A stretch of DNA of 6,991 bases, from assembly GCA_024643485.1 (NCBI GenBank), contig JAHEMU010000141.1:1-6991 (forward strand). Reading direction: 5' to 3'. The DNA is from Cytophagales bacterium (GTDB taxonomy: Bacteria; Bacteroidota; Bacteroidia; Cytophagales; Cyclobacteriaceae). Below, piece by piece: positions 1-6,495 of the stretch (its first letter is position 1; each line of letters starts with the position of its first letter). The notes beneath the pieces were generated by a model that saw only the letters and a program-made list of their open reading frames with translations, was not told where the DNA came from and searched no databases. The position numbers and the translations under genes were made by a program.

Positions 1-256
1 TTCCATCAAATACCTGCAACCAGGATTGGAAATGTTGGAAGACATTCAAAAAACGGGGGATATATTCTTCCCTCAACGCTGGCTATCGAGTTTATTCTCG
101 GGGCATCAATCGGATGAGGCCGTTCAAATTGTCGATAAATTTATATTTGAACATCCCGATTACTCGGTAAAGTTGCGAAACAAAATTCTTCAGTCGACTG
201 ATGCTACCAGGCGTGCAAATGCCATTTTAAATCAACGTAAAATTGAGCATCTATAG
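1..256 (+). CDS. C-terminal fragment of a probable M1-family aminopeptidase (5' end outside window)
   Basis: The frame is open from base 2 to a TAG at 254-256, giving the last 84 residues of a protein that begins left of the window. The fragment starts SIKYLQPGLEMLED and contains GDIFFPQRWL, then a stretch ending in HPDY, and finally LRNKILQSTD near the C-terminus. From memory, this order (a helix with tyrosine and leucine, a GDIFFP-RW block, then an LR-KILQ-D helix) matches the helical C-terminal domain of Bacteroidota M1 zinc aminopeptidases. Those enzymes remove N-terminal residues from peptides. The catalytic HExxH motif and GxMEN exopeptidase motif would lie upstream and cannot be seen, so activity cannot be judged. 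The gene ends 2 bp from the stop codon of the convergent GH20 gene. It could be another helical-repeat protein; the family call rests only on tail similarity. Confidence 0.6.
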   Translation, partial: SIKYLQPGLEMLEDIQKTGDIFFPQRWLSSLFSGHQSDEAVQIVDKFIFEHPDYSVKLRNKILQSTDATRRANAILNQRKIEHL

Positions 257-258
257 CT

Positions 259-2676
259 CTAATTCATCGCTTGTATCAATTGATTTAACCCTGGAGTTAC
301 TGCCAACATTGCTCCTGATTCACCAGCCTCCAATAATTTAAGGCGGTTGATGGTTTCCTGTGATACCGGTTTCTTCTCAGTTAGTGAAAGGATTAATTCA
401 TCCGATACGATGGATAGCATTTTTGCTAAGGGTTCAATGTTATGAAGTGCTTCAGATCGATTGAAAAATGGAACCAAATTTTGGTATGTATTACGCCAAA
501 TCATCAGTTGGCTCACGATATCTGCAAAATATTGTGGGTCTTTTCCCGATTCCACGTATTTATTTATTAAATGATTAAATGATCTGGCTTCCGGACTTTC
601 TGCCCTAACCACATCCGCAACTTGATTTAATACTAGGTCGGGAAGGTAAATAGCTTTTCCTTCCATCAGACCACTCAAGCGATTCACGTATTTTACTTCT
701 TCCAAGAAATCAGTTAAATGACGCAATTTTTGAACCATCGAATCCGGAACAAATGTATTTAATCTATTCGTATAAGCGCTATTATGGGTAGATCCTGCTT
801 TTTCTAAGTAAGAAGAAAAAGACGACAACCTTCGATACATATCTTCTGTATCTTTGGTCAAAGAAGACGGAGACCACAGCTTTTCAGCAATAGCAGCAGT
901 ACGTGGCCAAATTCTGGATTCTATATTATATTCATCGACAAATTCAGACCACATACAGGCCTCACCCCCAAGAATATTTGCCTTTTCCTCCTCTGTTAAT
1001 TCTCGAATTGTTTCGATTTCTGGTAGTTTGGTTCCTGCTAAATCATTTCCCCCAACTCGCGAACCATGAATTCCAAAATTAAGGAATCCTAGGCCTATAT
1101 TGCCTTTCAAGGAATCTCCTAAAAAAGAAGCTTTTAAATCTATTTCCCCAAAATCTGAGGTAAAGCTAAAATTGATTTCCTTGTCCGATATTTTTCCCTG
1201 TTGAAATGGCGTGCGTTGATCGAGCATTGCAATAAAACCGAAGACATTCTCTGGGTCTTTGTCGAAAATAATCAATTGGCTTTCCATCGGATTTTCACCA
1301 ACTTCAAATATCAGGTCATAGCTTTTCCAATTAGCGGTATCCGGCAAAATATTCAAAGCCCCTTTGAGAGTAAGAGGATCCACTTCGTAATGTTTAGAGG
1401 CAGGCAATTTATAGTCTAAGTAATATCCTGAAGACAAGATTCCGACTCCCCCAGTTTGAACATATTCAATAAGTGATTTATGACTTCTCCACGACTGAAT
1501 AACAACATCCTTGCTTAAATTCGAATTGAGAATTTCATCCCAACCCAACATTTTTTTCCCATTTTTTGCGACAATTTTCTGAATTTGTTGATTGAAATAC
1601 CCTTGTAGCTGATGAGCATCTTTCAGGTCATTTTCCTTCATGAATTGCTGAATTTCCGGACTTTCATTCCAATAAACGGGATTTACCTCGTCGCCACCAA
1701 TATGTAAATATTCATCTGGAAATAACGTTGACATTTCGGAAATAAACTGATCAATAAACGTATATAACTCCTTGTTTGCCGGATTCAGGGGAGCGGAAAA
1801 AACAGCGTTGGATGACGGATCGAAGGATAGAGAATCCGATACTGAACTGAGTTCCGGATAGGCAATTTGCCAACTCATGGTATGTCCTGGCATATCAAAT
1901 TCGGGAATCACCCGAATTCCTCTATCGTTTGCGTAATTGACTATTTCTTTTATTTCATCCTGAGTATAATATTTCCCGTTGCTGCCAATTTCGTGCAATT
2001 TTGGAAATACTTTACTTTCTATTCTAAACCCTTGATCTTCAGTTAAATGCCAGTGAAACACATTTAATTTTGCCATCGCCATTTCATCGATTATTCGCAA
2101 AATCACTTCTTTTGGAATCCAATGTCGACAAACATCCACCATTAATCCTCGCCAAGGGTACTTTGGGTAATCTTCAATTTCCACTTCAGGTAGCAGCCAA
2201 ACATTTCCCTCCTTTTGCATTAATTGTCCGAGGGTAGATAGCGCCCGAATTACACCAATAGGTGTTTTTGCTTCTATGGAAATTTCATCTTTTTCCACAG
2301 ATAATTCGTACGCTTCATCATCTTGAATAGAAACGTAATTCCCCTCCAAGTCATGTTCAATTTCAATGGATAGAACCACTGATTTTTCCGTTTCATCGTC
2401 TCTAAGTTCCAATTGAAATTGATTGATAAATCGCTGAGTGGCTTGAATGGTCAATTCCGACAATTTCTCTTTGCTTTCGATATATATTCCATCGGTAAAA
2501 TGAATGCTTTCCTTTCCGTAGCTCAATTTTGCAGGAAGCGGAATCAGAGTCGTTTTTGCGCGATCGACTTCGGATATTGCTGGCGGTGCATACAAGAAAA
2601 ACCTGTAGTAAAGACCTGCTCCTACGATAATGACCAACAGAACAATTAAGAACCATTTAATTACTTTTTTCCACAT
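259..2676 (-). CDS. Membrane-anchored GH20 beta-N-acetylhexosaminidase with an inserted domain
   Basis: The enzyme should remove terminal beta-linked GlcNAc or GalNAc from chitin fragments, glycans or muropeptides by substrate-assisted catalysis. Numbering is from the ATG at 2676; a GTG lies one codon earlier, and ATG is preferred. Residues about 5-22 are hydrophobic after a lysine-rich start, which suggests a signal anchor or signal peptide and a periplasmic or surface location. A GH20b-like N-terminal domain spans about 45-165. The catalytic barrel begins at YPWRGLMVD (Arg176, sugar binding). It continues with HWHLTEDQGFR, DMPGH (His265) and HIGGDE, the catalytic pair Asp329-Glu330. Later residues expected in the active site are Trp378, Trp396, Tyr418-Asp420 and Trp576/Glu578 (GGEACMWSE). 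About 120 extra residues (436-559) interrupt the barrel, and a mostly helical tail spans 605-805. At 805 residues it is longer than a minimal GH20 enzyme. The sugar substrate is unknown. It lies 41 bp downstream of the methyltransferase gene and may share its transcript. Confidence 0.93.
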   Translation of the reverse strand: MWKKVIKWFLIVLLVIIVGAGLYYRFFLYAPPAISEVDRAKTTLIPLPAKLSYGKESIHFTDGIYIESKEKLSELTIQATQRFINQFQLELRDDETEKSVVLSIEIEHDLEGNYVSIQDDEAYELSVEKDEISIEAKTPIGVIRALSTLGQLMQKEGNVWLLPEVEIEDYPKYPWRGLMVDVCRHWIPKEVILRIIDEMAMAKLNVFHWHLTEDQGFRIESKVFPKLHEIGSNGKYYTQDEIKEIVNYANDRGIRVIPEFDMPGHTMSWQIAYPELSSVSDSLSFDPSSNAVFSAPLNPANKELYTFIDQFISEMSTLFPDEYLHIGGDEVNPVYWNESPEIQQFMKENDLKDAHQLQGYFNQQIQKIVAKNGKKMLGWDEILNSNLSKDVVIQSWRSHKSLIEYVQTGGVGILSSGYYLDYKLPASKHYEVDPLTLKGALNILPDTANWKSYDLIFEVGENPMESQLIIFDKDPENVFGFIAMLDQRTPFQQGKISDKEINFSFTSDFGEIDLKASFLGDSLKGNIGLGFLNFGIHGSRVGGNDLAGTKLPEIETIRELTEEEKANILGGEACMWSEFVDEYNIESRIWPRTAAIAEKLWSPSSLTKDTEDMYRRLSSFSSYLEKAGSTHNSAYTNRLNTFVPDSMVQKLRHLTDFLEEVKYVNRLSGLMEGKAIYLPDLVLNQVADVVRAESPEARSFNHLINKYVESGKDPQYFADIVSQLMIWRNTYQNLVPFFNRSEALHNIEPLAKMLSIVSDELILSLTEKKPVSQETINRLKLLEAGESGAMLAVTPGLNQLIQAMN
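1000..1371 (-). other. Beta-rich domain inserted in the GH20 catalytic domain (residues about 436-559)
   Basis: In GH20 enzymes the strand motif YYLD...HY.VDPL is normally followed within a few tens of residues by LT-E---ILGGEA-MW-E. Here the two blocks are about 120 residues apart. The extra segment alternates hydrophobic and polar residues and has several glycine-containing turns, for example GKISDKEINFSF, FLGDSLKGNIGLG and LIIFDKDPENVFG. This pattern resembles the small beta-barrel or sandwich repeats appended to some secreted hydrolases. It is in frame with no stop codon, and conserved GH20 motifs resume afterwards, so it is an insertion and not a frameshift. Its function is unknown; carbohydrate binding or substrate gating are guesses. 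The boundaries are approximate. Confidence 0.55.
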
Positions 2677-2717
2677 CACAATTGCAATTTAGTTGCCATA
2701 AAGTACCACAGAATGTC

Positions 2718-3248
2718 TTATTTATTATATTTCTTAACAAACTCCCACAACACAATCCCCATAGATACCGAAACATTTAGCGAATGTTTCGTTCCAAATT
2801 GTGGAATTTCTACGCAGAAGTCTGACAAATTAAACGCTTGTTCCGAAACCCCTTCCACTTCATTACCGAAAACTAAAACATAAGACTGGGAGGGGTCAAC
2901 AATAAATTCATCAATCATGGTACTTTTGTCAGCCTGTTCTACCGCGACAATCGTCTTTCCTTCTGCCTTTAGTGATTTTATAAGTTCGGCAGTATCTGCA
3001 TGATGCTCCCACGAAACAGTATCCTGTGCGCCCAAAGCGGTTTTATGAATTTCACGATGAGGGGGTGTCGCAGTGATTCCACATAAATATATTTTTTCTA
3101 TAAGGAAGGCATCAGATGTTCTGAATGACGCTCCTACATTATGCATGCTTCGAATATTATCCAACACAATAGAGAGACTGATTTTGGTCTTTTCTTTATA
3201 CTCTTCCGGGGTCAGCCTTCCCAATTCTTCCAGTTTCAATTTTTTCAT
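2718..3248 (-). CDS. SpoU/TrmH-family RNA 2'-O-ribose methyltransferase
   Basis: This 176-residue protein belongs to the SPOUT (knotted) methyltransferases, which transfer a methyl group from S-adenosylmethionine to a ribose 2'-OH in tRNA or rRNA. All three SpoU motifs are visible: motif 1 around NVGASFRTSDAF (residues 37-48, candidate catalytic Arg43), motif 2 LVFGNEVEGVS (125-135, Glu130), and motif 3 IPQFGTKHSLNVSVS (148-162, Asn158). It has no N-terminal RNA-binding extension, so it is the short single-domain form. The target nucleotide cannot be read from sequence, so no gene symbol is given. The ATG at 3246-3248 gives the start MKKLKLEELGRL, typical of Bacteroidota homologs. The frame stays open to a TTG at 3293, but those 15 extra residues look unlike the family. 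It is transcribed divergently from mutS and sits upstream of the GH20 gene on the same strand. Confidence 0.9.
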   Translation of the reverse strand: MKKLKLEELGRLTPEEYKEKTKISLSIVLDNIRSMHNVGASFRTSDAFLIEKIYLCGITATPPHREIHKTALGAQDTVSWEHHADTAELIKSLKAEGKTIVAVEQADKSTMIDEFIVDPSQSYVLVFGNEVEGVSEQAFNLSDFCVEIPQFGTKHSLNVSVSMGIVLWEFVKKYNK

Positions 3249-3347
3249 GCTGTAATTTAAGGAGAATGGGAAATATTCTTTAAATATTGTCAAGGATATA
3301 TTAGTTTCGTTCCTTCAAATACCCCATAAAAAGGTTAACATCATCCC
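3249..3347. promoter_or_regulatory. Divergent intergenic region between the methyltransferase gene and mutS
   Basis: These 99 bp must hold the 5' signals of mutS on the plus strand and probably of the methyltransferase gene on the minus strand. The region is AT-rich. It contains two copies of AAATATT (3271-3277 and 3282-3288) whose palindromic AATATT cores lie 11 bp apart, about one helical turn. No perfect TAnnTTTG element was found on either strand. The nearest on the plus strand is TAGTTTCG at 3302-3309, with one mismatch and no TTG at the usual distance. An AAAAAGG purine run before mutS lies about 13 nt from its ATG, rather far for a Shine-Dalgarno site. The role is inferred from gene arrangement; exact promoters are not assigned. 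Confidence 0.5.
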
Positions 3348-5963
3348 ATGGCGAAAAGTAAAGTAGCGGAAACTCCTTTAATGAAACAATATAATGCGAT
3401 TAAGGCAAAATATCCTGGTGCCTTATTGTTGTTTCGTGTGGGGGATTTTTACGAAACCTTTAGCGATGATGCGATTAAAGCCAGTCAAATATTAGACATC
3501 GTATTAACCAAAAGGGCTAACGGAGCGGCATCATCGGTTGAGTTGGCGGGGTTTCCTCATCATGCCCTTGACAATTATTTGCCGAAATTAGTGCGTGCAG
3601 GGCAGCGGGTGGCTATTTGTGACCAATTAGAAGACCCAAAATCGGTGAAAGGAATTGTAAAAAGAGGGGTTACTGAGCTGGTTACTCCTGGTCTTTCTTT
3701 ACACGATAACGTATTAGATAAAAAATTTAATAACTACCTCGCTTCTATACATTTTGCAGGTGAATCCCTCGGAGTGGCTTTTCTGGATTTATCCACTGGG
3801 GAATTTCTGACCGCAAAAGGAAGCTTAGCTTACATTGGTAAATTAATACAGAGTTTCCACCCGGCGGAAATCATTTACAGTAAAGAAGCAAAAAAGGCGT
3901 TTTTCCAATTAGTGGGTGAAGACCAGCAGTCGTTTCAGTTAGAAACCTGGATTTATTCTCATGAATTTGCCTATGAAAAACTGATACGTCATTTTAACAC
4001 TACTAGTTTAAAGGGTTTTGGAATTGAAGAATTAGAAGAGGCGATTATTGCTGCTGGAGCTATCCTTCATTACCTAGAAGTTACGGAACACCGGGAGTTG
4101 GATCATATTTCTTCCATCAGTAGAATTGAAGAAGAACAATATGTTTGGTTAGACCGATTTACTATCCGCAATTTAGAATTATTATATCCCCAGCATTCAG
4201 GAGGAATTCCACTAATAGATGTTTTAGACGATACCTTAACCCCAATGGGTTCGAGGATGTTGAAACGTTGGATGGTATTGCCCTTAAAAGATGTTACACG
4301 AATACACAACCGTCAAAAAGTCGTAGAATCGATCATAAAAGATCGGGATTTATTGGATCATCTGAGGGAGCATTTGAAGCCCATTGGTGACTTAGAGCGG
4401 CTCATAAGTAAAGTAGCTGTAAACCGTGTAAATCCCAGAGAACTGGTCAGTTTAAGAAAATCATTGCAACATTTAATCCCAATCAGGAAATACCTTCGTG
4501 ATTCAGGAAATGAGCAATTAAAACAACTTACGGATCAGTTTCATGCCTGTGAAGCACTTATTGAGCGTATAGAAAAAGAAATTAAGGAAGACGCTCCATT
4601 ATTGATTCATCAAGGTGGAATCATTGCTGATGGAGTAGATGCTTCATTGGATGAATTGCGAAGCATTGCTTTTGCCGGAAAAGACTATTTATTGGGAGTT
4701 CAACAGCGCGAGGTACAGCGAACTGGTATTTCTTCACTAAAAATTGCCTACAACAAGGTATTCGGATATTATTTAGAAGTAAGCAATACCCATAAAGACA
4801 AAGTACCTGCCGAGTGGATCAGAAAACAAACCCTGGTAAATGCAGAAAGATATATCACAGAAGAATTAAAAGAATACGAAGAAAAAATTCTTACTGCCGA
4901 AAGTAAACTGTTGGAAATAGAACAGCGGATTTTTAATGATATTGTAGCTTTTGCCTCACAGTATGTTGGTCAAGTTCAAGAAAATGCCAAACTAGTTGGG
5001 CGGCTGGATTGTCTTCAATCCTTCGCATTTAAAGCGCTTCAGCATCACTATGCATTACCCGTTGTTGATGAAGGGCATCAATTGGAAATCGTCGCCGGAC
5101 GACATCCAGTAATTGAGCGTTTAATGCCGCCGGGTGAGAAATACGTCCCGAACGACGTCATGTTAGACGATGAAGAGCAACAGATCATGATCATTACCGG
5201 GCCGAACATGGCCGGAAAGTCGGCATTGCTTCGTCAAACTGCTTTGATCGTACTTATGGCCCAAATGGGATCGTTTGTCCCTGCTAAAAGTGCTAAAATT
5301 GGTGTGATTGACAAGATTTTTACTCGTGTTGGTGCTTCTGATAATTTATCCAGAGGGGAATCTACCTTTATGGTGGAAATGACGGAGACTGCCAGTATTT
5401 TAAATAATCTCAGCAATCGGAGTTTAATTTTGATGGATGAAATTGGAAGAGGTACAAGTACTTATGATGGGGTGAGTATTGCGTGGTCTATTGTGGAATA
5501 CCTACATAACCATCTTGGATTTAGGCCAAAAACACTTTTCGCCACACACTATCATGAATTAAATCAGCTCGAAGCCGACTTTCCTCGAATCAAGAATTTC
5601 AATGTTTCTGTAAAAGAAATTGGTGATAAAGTCATTTTTTTAAGGAAACTTAAAAAAGGAGGAAGTGAACACAGTTTCGGTATTCATGTTGCACAAATGG
5701 CCGGAATGCCCAATCAAGTTGTTATTCGGGCAAGTGAAATCATGCATTTCCTAGAAAAGGATCATAAAACAACAGGTAAAAAGAAAAATTTCGATGATTT
5801 GCCAAAGAACATCTATCAAATGAGCATGTTTCAGGCAGATGATGATTTTCTTGAAATAAAAGACAAGCTTGAAAAACTCGATATCAACACCATAAGTCCG
5901 GTGGAAGCTTTGCTTAAGTTGAATGAAATCAAAAACATGATCGATAATTCTAAGAAGAAATAA
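3348..5963 (+). CDS. mutS: DNA mismatch repair protein MutS
   Basis: MutS recognises mispaired and looped bases after replication and, through ATP-driven clamp formation, recruits MutL. The protein has 871 residues, normal for the family, and appears intact. Domain I begins near TPLMKQYNAIKAKYPG and carries the mismatch-reading Phe-x-Glu motif in GDFYETF (Phe34, Glu36). Connector, lever and clamp regions follow to about 560. The ATPase has Walker A GPNMAGKS (618-625), the SRGESTFMVEM signature (668-678), Walker B LILMDE (693-698) and the ATHYHEL block with His734. After Walker A comes Ala626 instead of the more usual Thr; I believe GKSALLRQ is common in Bacteroidota. Near the C-terminus, QMSMF (824-828) matches the position and form of the E. 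coli sliding-clamp-binding motif. It is followed by a tail (PVEALLKLNEIKNMI) like the oligomerisation helices. The ATG at 3348 fits the family start. No mutL is in view. Confidence 0.98.
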   Translation: MAKSKVAETPLMKQYNAIKAKYPGALLLFRVGDFYETFSDDAIKASQILDIVLTKRANGAASSVELAGFPHHALDNYLPKLVRAGQRVAICDQLEDPKSVKGIVKRGVTELVTPGLSLHDNVLDKKFNNYLASIHFAGESLGVAFLDLSTGEFLTAKGSLAYIGKLIQSFHPAEIIYSKEAKKAFFQLVGEDQQSFQLETWIYSHEFAYEKLIRHFNTTSLKGFGIEELEEAIIAAGAILHYLEVTEHRELDHISSISRIEEEQYVWLDRFTIRNLELLYPQHSGGIPLIDVLDDTLTPMGSRMLKRWMVLPLKDVTRIHNRQKVVESIIKDRDLLDHLREHLKPIGDLERLISKVAVNRVNPRELVSLRKSLQHLIPIRKYLRDSGNEQLKQLTDQFHACEALIERIEKEIKEDAPLLIHQGGIIADGVDASLDELRSIAFAGKDYLLGVQQREVQRTGISSLKIAYNKVFGYYLEVSNTHKDKVPAEWIRKQTLVNAERYITEELKEYEEKILTAESKLLEIEQRIFNDIVAFASQYVGQVQENAKLVGRLDCLQSFAFKALQHHYALPVVDEGHQLEIVAGRHPVIERLMPPGEKYVPNDVMLDDEEQQIMIITGPNMAGKSALLRQTALIVLMAQMGSFVPAKSAKIGVIDKIFTRVGASDNLSRGESTFMVEMTETASILNNLSNRSLILMDEIGRGTSTYDGVSIAWSIVEYLHNHLGFRPKTLFATHYHELNQLEADFPRIKNFNVSVKEIGDKVIFLRKLKKGGSEHSFGIHVAQMAGMPNQVVIRASEIMHFLEKDHKTTGKKKNFDDLPKNIYQMSMFQADDDFLEIKDKLEKLDINTISPVEALLKLNEIKNMIDNSKKK

Positions 5964-5976
5964 TCAAAAGGATTAT
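5960..5976 (+). terminator. Weak hairpin at the end of mutS
   Basis: ATAATC and GATTAT can pair as a 6-bp stem around an AAAAG loop. The stem overlaps the mutS TAA stop codon and is followed by CATTTTC. It is AT-rich and lacks a proper uridine tract, so it is at best a weak intrinsic terminator or an mRNA-end structure, and may be chance. Confidence 0.2.
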
Positions 5977-6025
5977 CATTTTCAATTGTGTTACCTTTAT
6001 CACAGAACACCTCCCTTCCTTCGCT

Positions 6026-6033
6026 TATCTTTG
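6026..6033 (+). promoter_or_regulatory. Bacteroidota-type -7 promoter element TATCTTTG for the DUF302 gene
   Basis: TATCTTTG matches all six fixed positions of the Bacteroidota -7 consensus TAnnTTTG and ends 11 bp before the ATG at 6045. Placed by the consensus, transcription would start at about 6037-6040, leaving a leader of only some 5-8 nt. No TTG (-33 element) stands at the usual distance upstream, where the sequence reads CACAGAAC, which lowers confidence. A second, imperfect element, TACCTTTA, lies at 5992-5999. Confidence 0.5.
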
Positions 6034-6044
6034 TAATAAAAAAG

Positions 6045-6434
6045 ATGAGTTACTATTTTACAAAAACCATATCGGGCAATTCGTTAGACGAAGTAATTGC
6101 TCAAGTTACCGAAGGATTGAAAACAGAAGGATTTGGAATTCTTACAGAAATTGATGTTGCTGCTACTTTCAAGAAAAAGCTGGATATCGATTTTAGAAAT
6201 TACCGAATTTTAGGTGCCTGTAATCCAAATTTCGCGCATAAAGCCATTTCGGCTGAGCCTCACATTGGGGTGTTCTTGCCTTGTAATGTGGTGGTTCAGG
6301 AAATCAAGACGGGTGAATTTCAAATATCGGCAGTAGATCCTATCGCTTCAATGGTTTCAGTTGAAAATGATGAATTGGGAGCAATAGCAGGTGAAGTACA
6401 AAGTAAACTAAGAAGAGTAATCGATAACTTGTAG
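6045..6434 (+). CDS. DUF302 domain protein
   Basis: This 129-residue protein is a single DUF302 domain, a small alpha-beta fold found widely in bacteria and archaea; its biochemical function is not established. Diagnostic stretches are MSYYFTKT at the N-terminus, EGFGILTEIDV (about 28-38), the basic FKKKLDIDFRNYRILGACNP block (about 42-61), and IGVFLPCNVVVQE (about 78-90). There is no signal peptide or membrane segment, so it is probably cytoplasmic. Two cysteines, one in GACNP and one in PCNV, are regular features of the family and might bind a ligand or respond to redox; that is a guess. The frame is open upstream to a GTG at 5988, but that 19-residue extension would be encoded across the predicted promoter and is foreign to the family. 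The ATG at 6045 is therefore chosen. It follows mutS by 81 bp and probably has its own promoter. Confidence 0.88.
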   Translation: MSYYFTKTISGNSLDEVIAQVTEGLKTEGFGILTEIDVAATFKKKLDIDFRNYRILGACNPNFAHKAISAEPHIGVFLPCNVVVQEIKTGEFQISAVDPIASMVSVENDELGAIAGEVQSKLRRVIDNL

Positions 6435-6464
6435 TAGAAGGATTCTTTTTATCGCGTTATTCTG

Positions 6465-6472
6465 TATCTTAG
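6465..6472 (+). promoter_or_regulatory. Possible -7 element TATCTTAG before the lipoprotein gene
   Basis: TATCTTAG differs from the Bacteroidota TAnnTTTG consensus at one position and lies 23 bp before the ATG at 6496, which would give a leader of roughly 15-20 nt. No TTG is seen at the usual upstream spacing. The short 61-bp gap after the DUF302 gene would also allow read-through transcription instead. Confidence 0.3.
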
Positions 6473-6495
6473 TGTTACACAAATCATGATGCGAT

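Noticed and set aside
854..1419. Plus-strand open frames inside the GH20 gene
   Set aside because: They lie antisense to a strongly conserved coding region and their products resemble no protein family.
2677..2679. GTG one codon upstream of the GH20 ATG as the start
   Set aside because: It adds a single residue, and the adjacent ATG at 2674-2676 is the more usual start codon. It cannot be excluded.
3249..3293. TTG at 3293 as the methyltransferase start, adding 15 residues
   Set aside because: TTG is a rare start, the added residues do not resemble the family, and the ATG at 3248 gives the typical MKKLKLEEL beginning.
3288..3293. TTGACA on the minus strand as a sigma70-type -35 box for the methyltransferase gene
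   Set aside because: No TATAAT-like -10 lies 16-18 bp downstream, and the Bacteroidota primary sigma factor uses a different consensus. It is probably coincidental.
3302..3309. TAGTTTCG as the mutS -7 promoter element
   Set aside because: It has one mismatch, and the nearest TTG (3287-3289) is only 12 bp away, shorter than the usual spacing. It is too weak to call as a site.
5208..5236. Walker A followed by Ala626 in MutS as a defective ATPase
   Set aside because: The essential Gly-Lys-Ser is intact, and I believe GKSALLRQ is a normal variant in Bacteroidota MutS. Walker B and His734 are also present.
4103..5416. Open frames of 60-81 codons on other frames and strands within mutS
   Set aside because: They are shadows of the conserved MutS reading frame with no start context or recognisable product.
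6436..6450. AGAA-GGA-TTCT hairpin plus T-run after the DUF302 gene as a terminator
   Set aside because: A 4-bp AT-rich stem with a 3-nt loop is too unstable to support an intrinsic terminator call.
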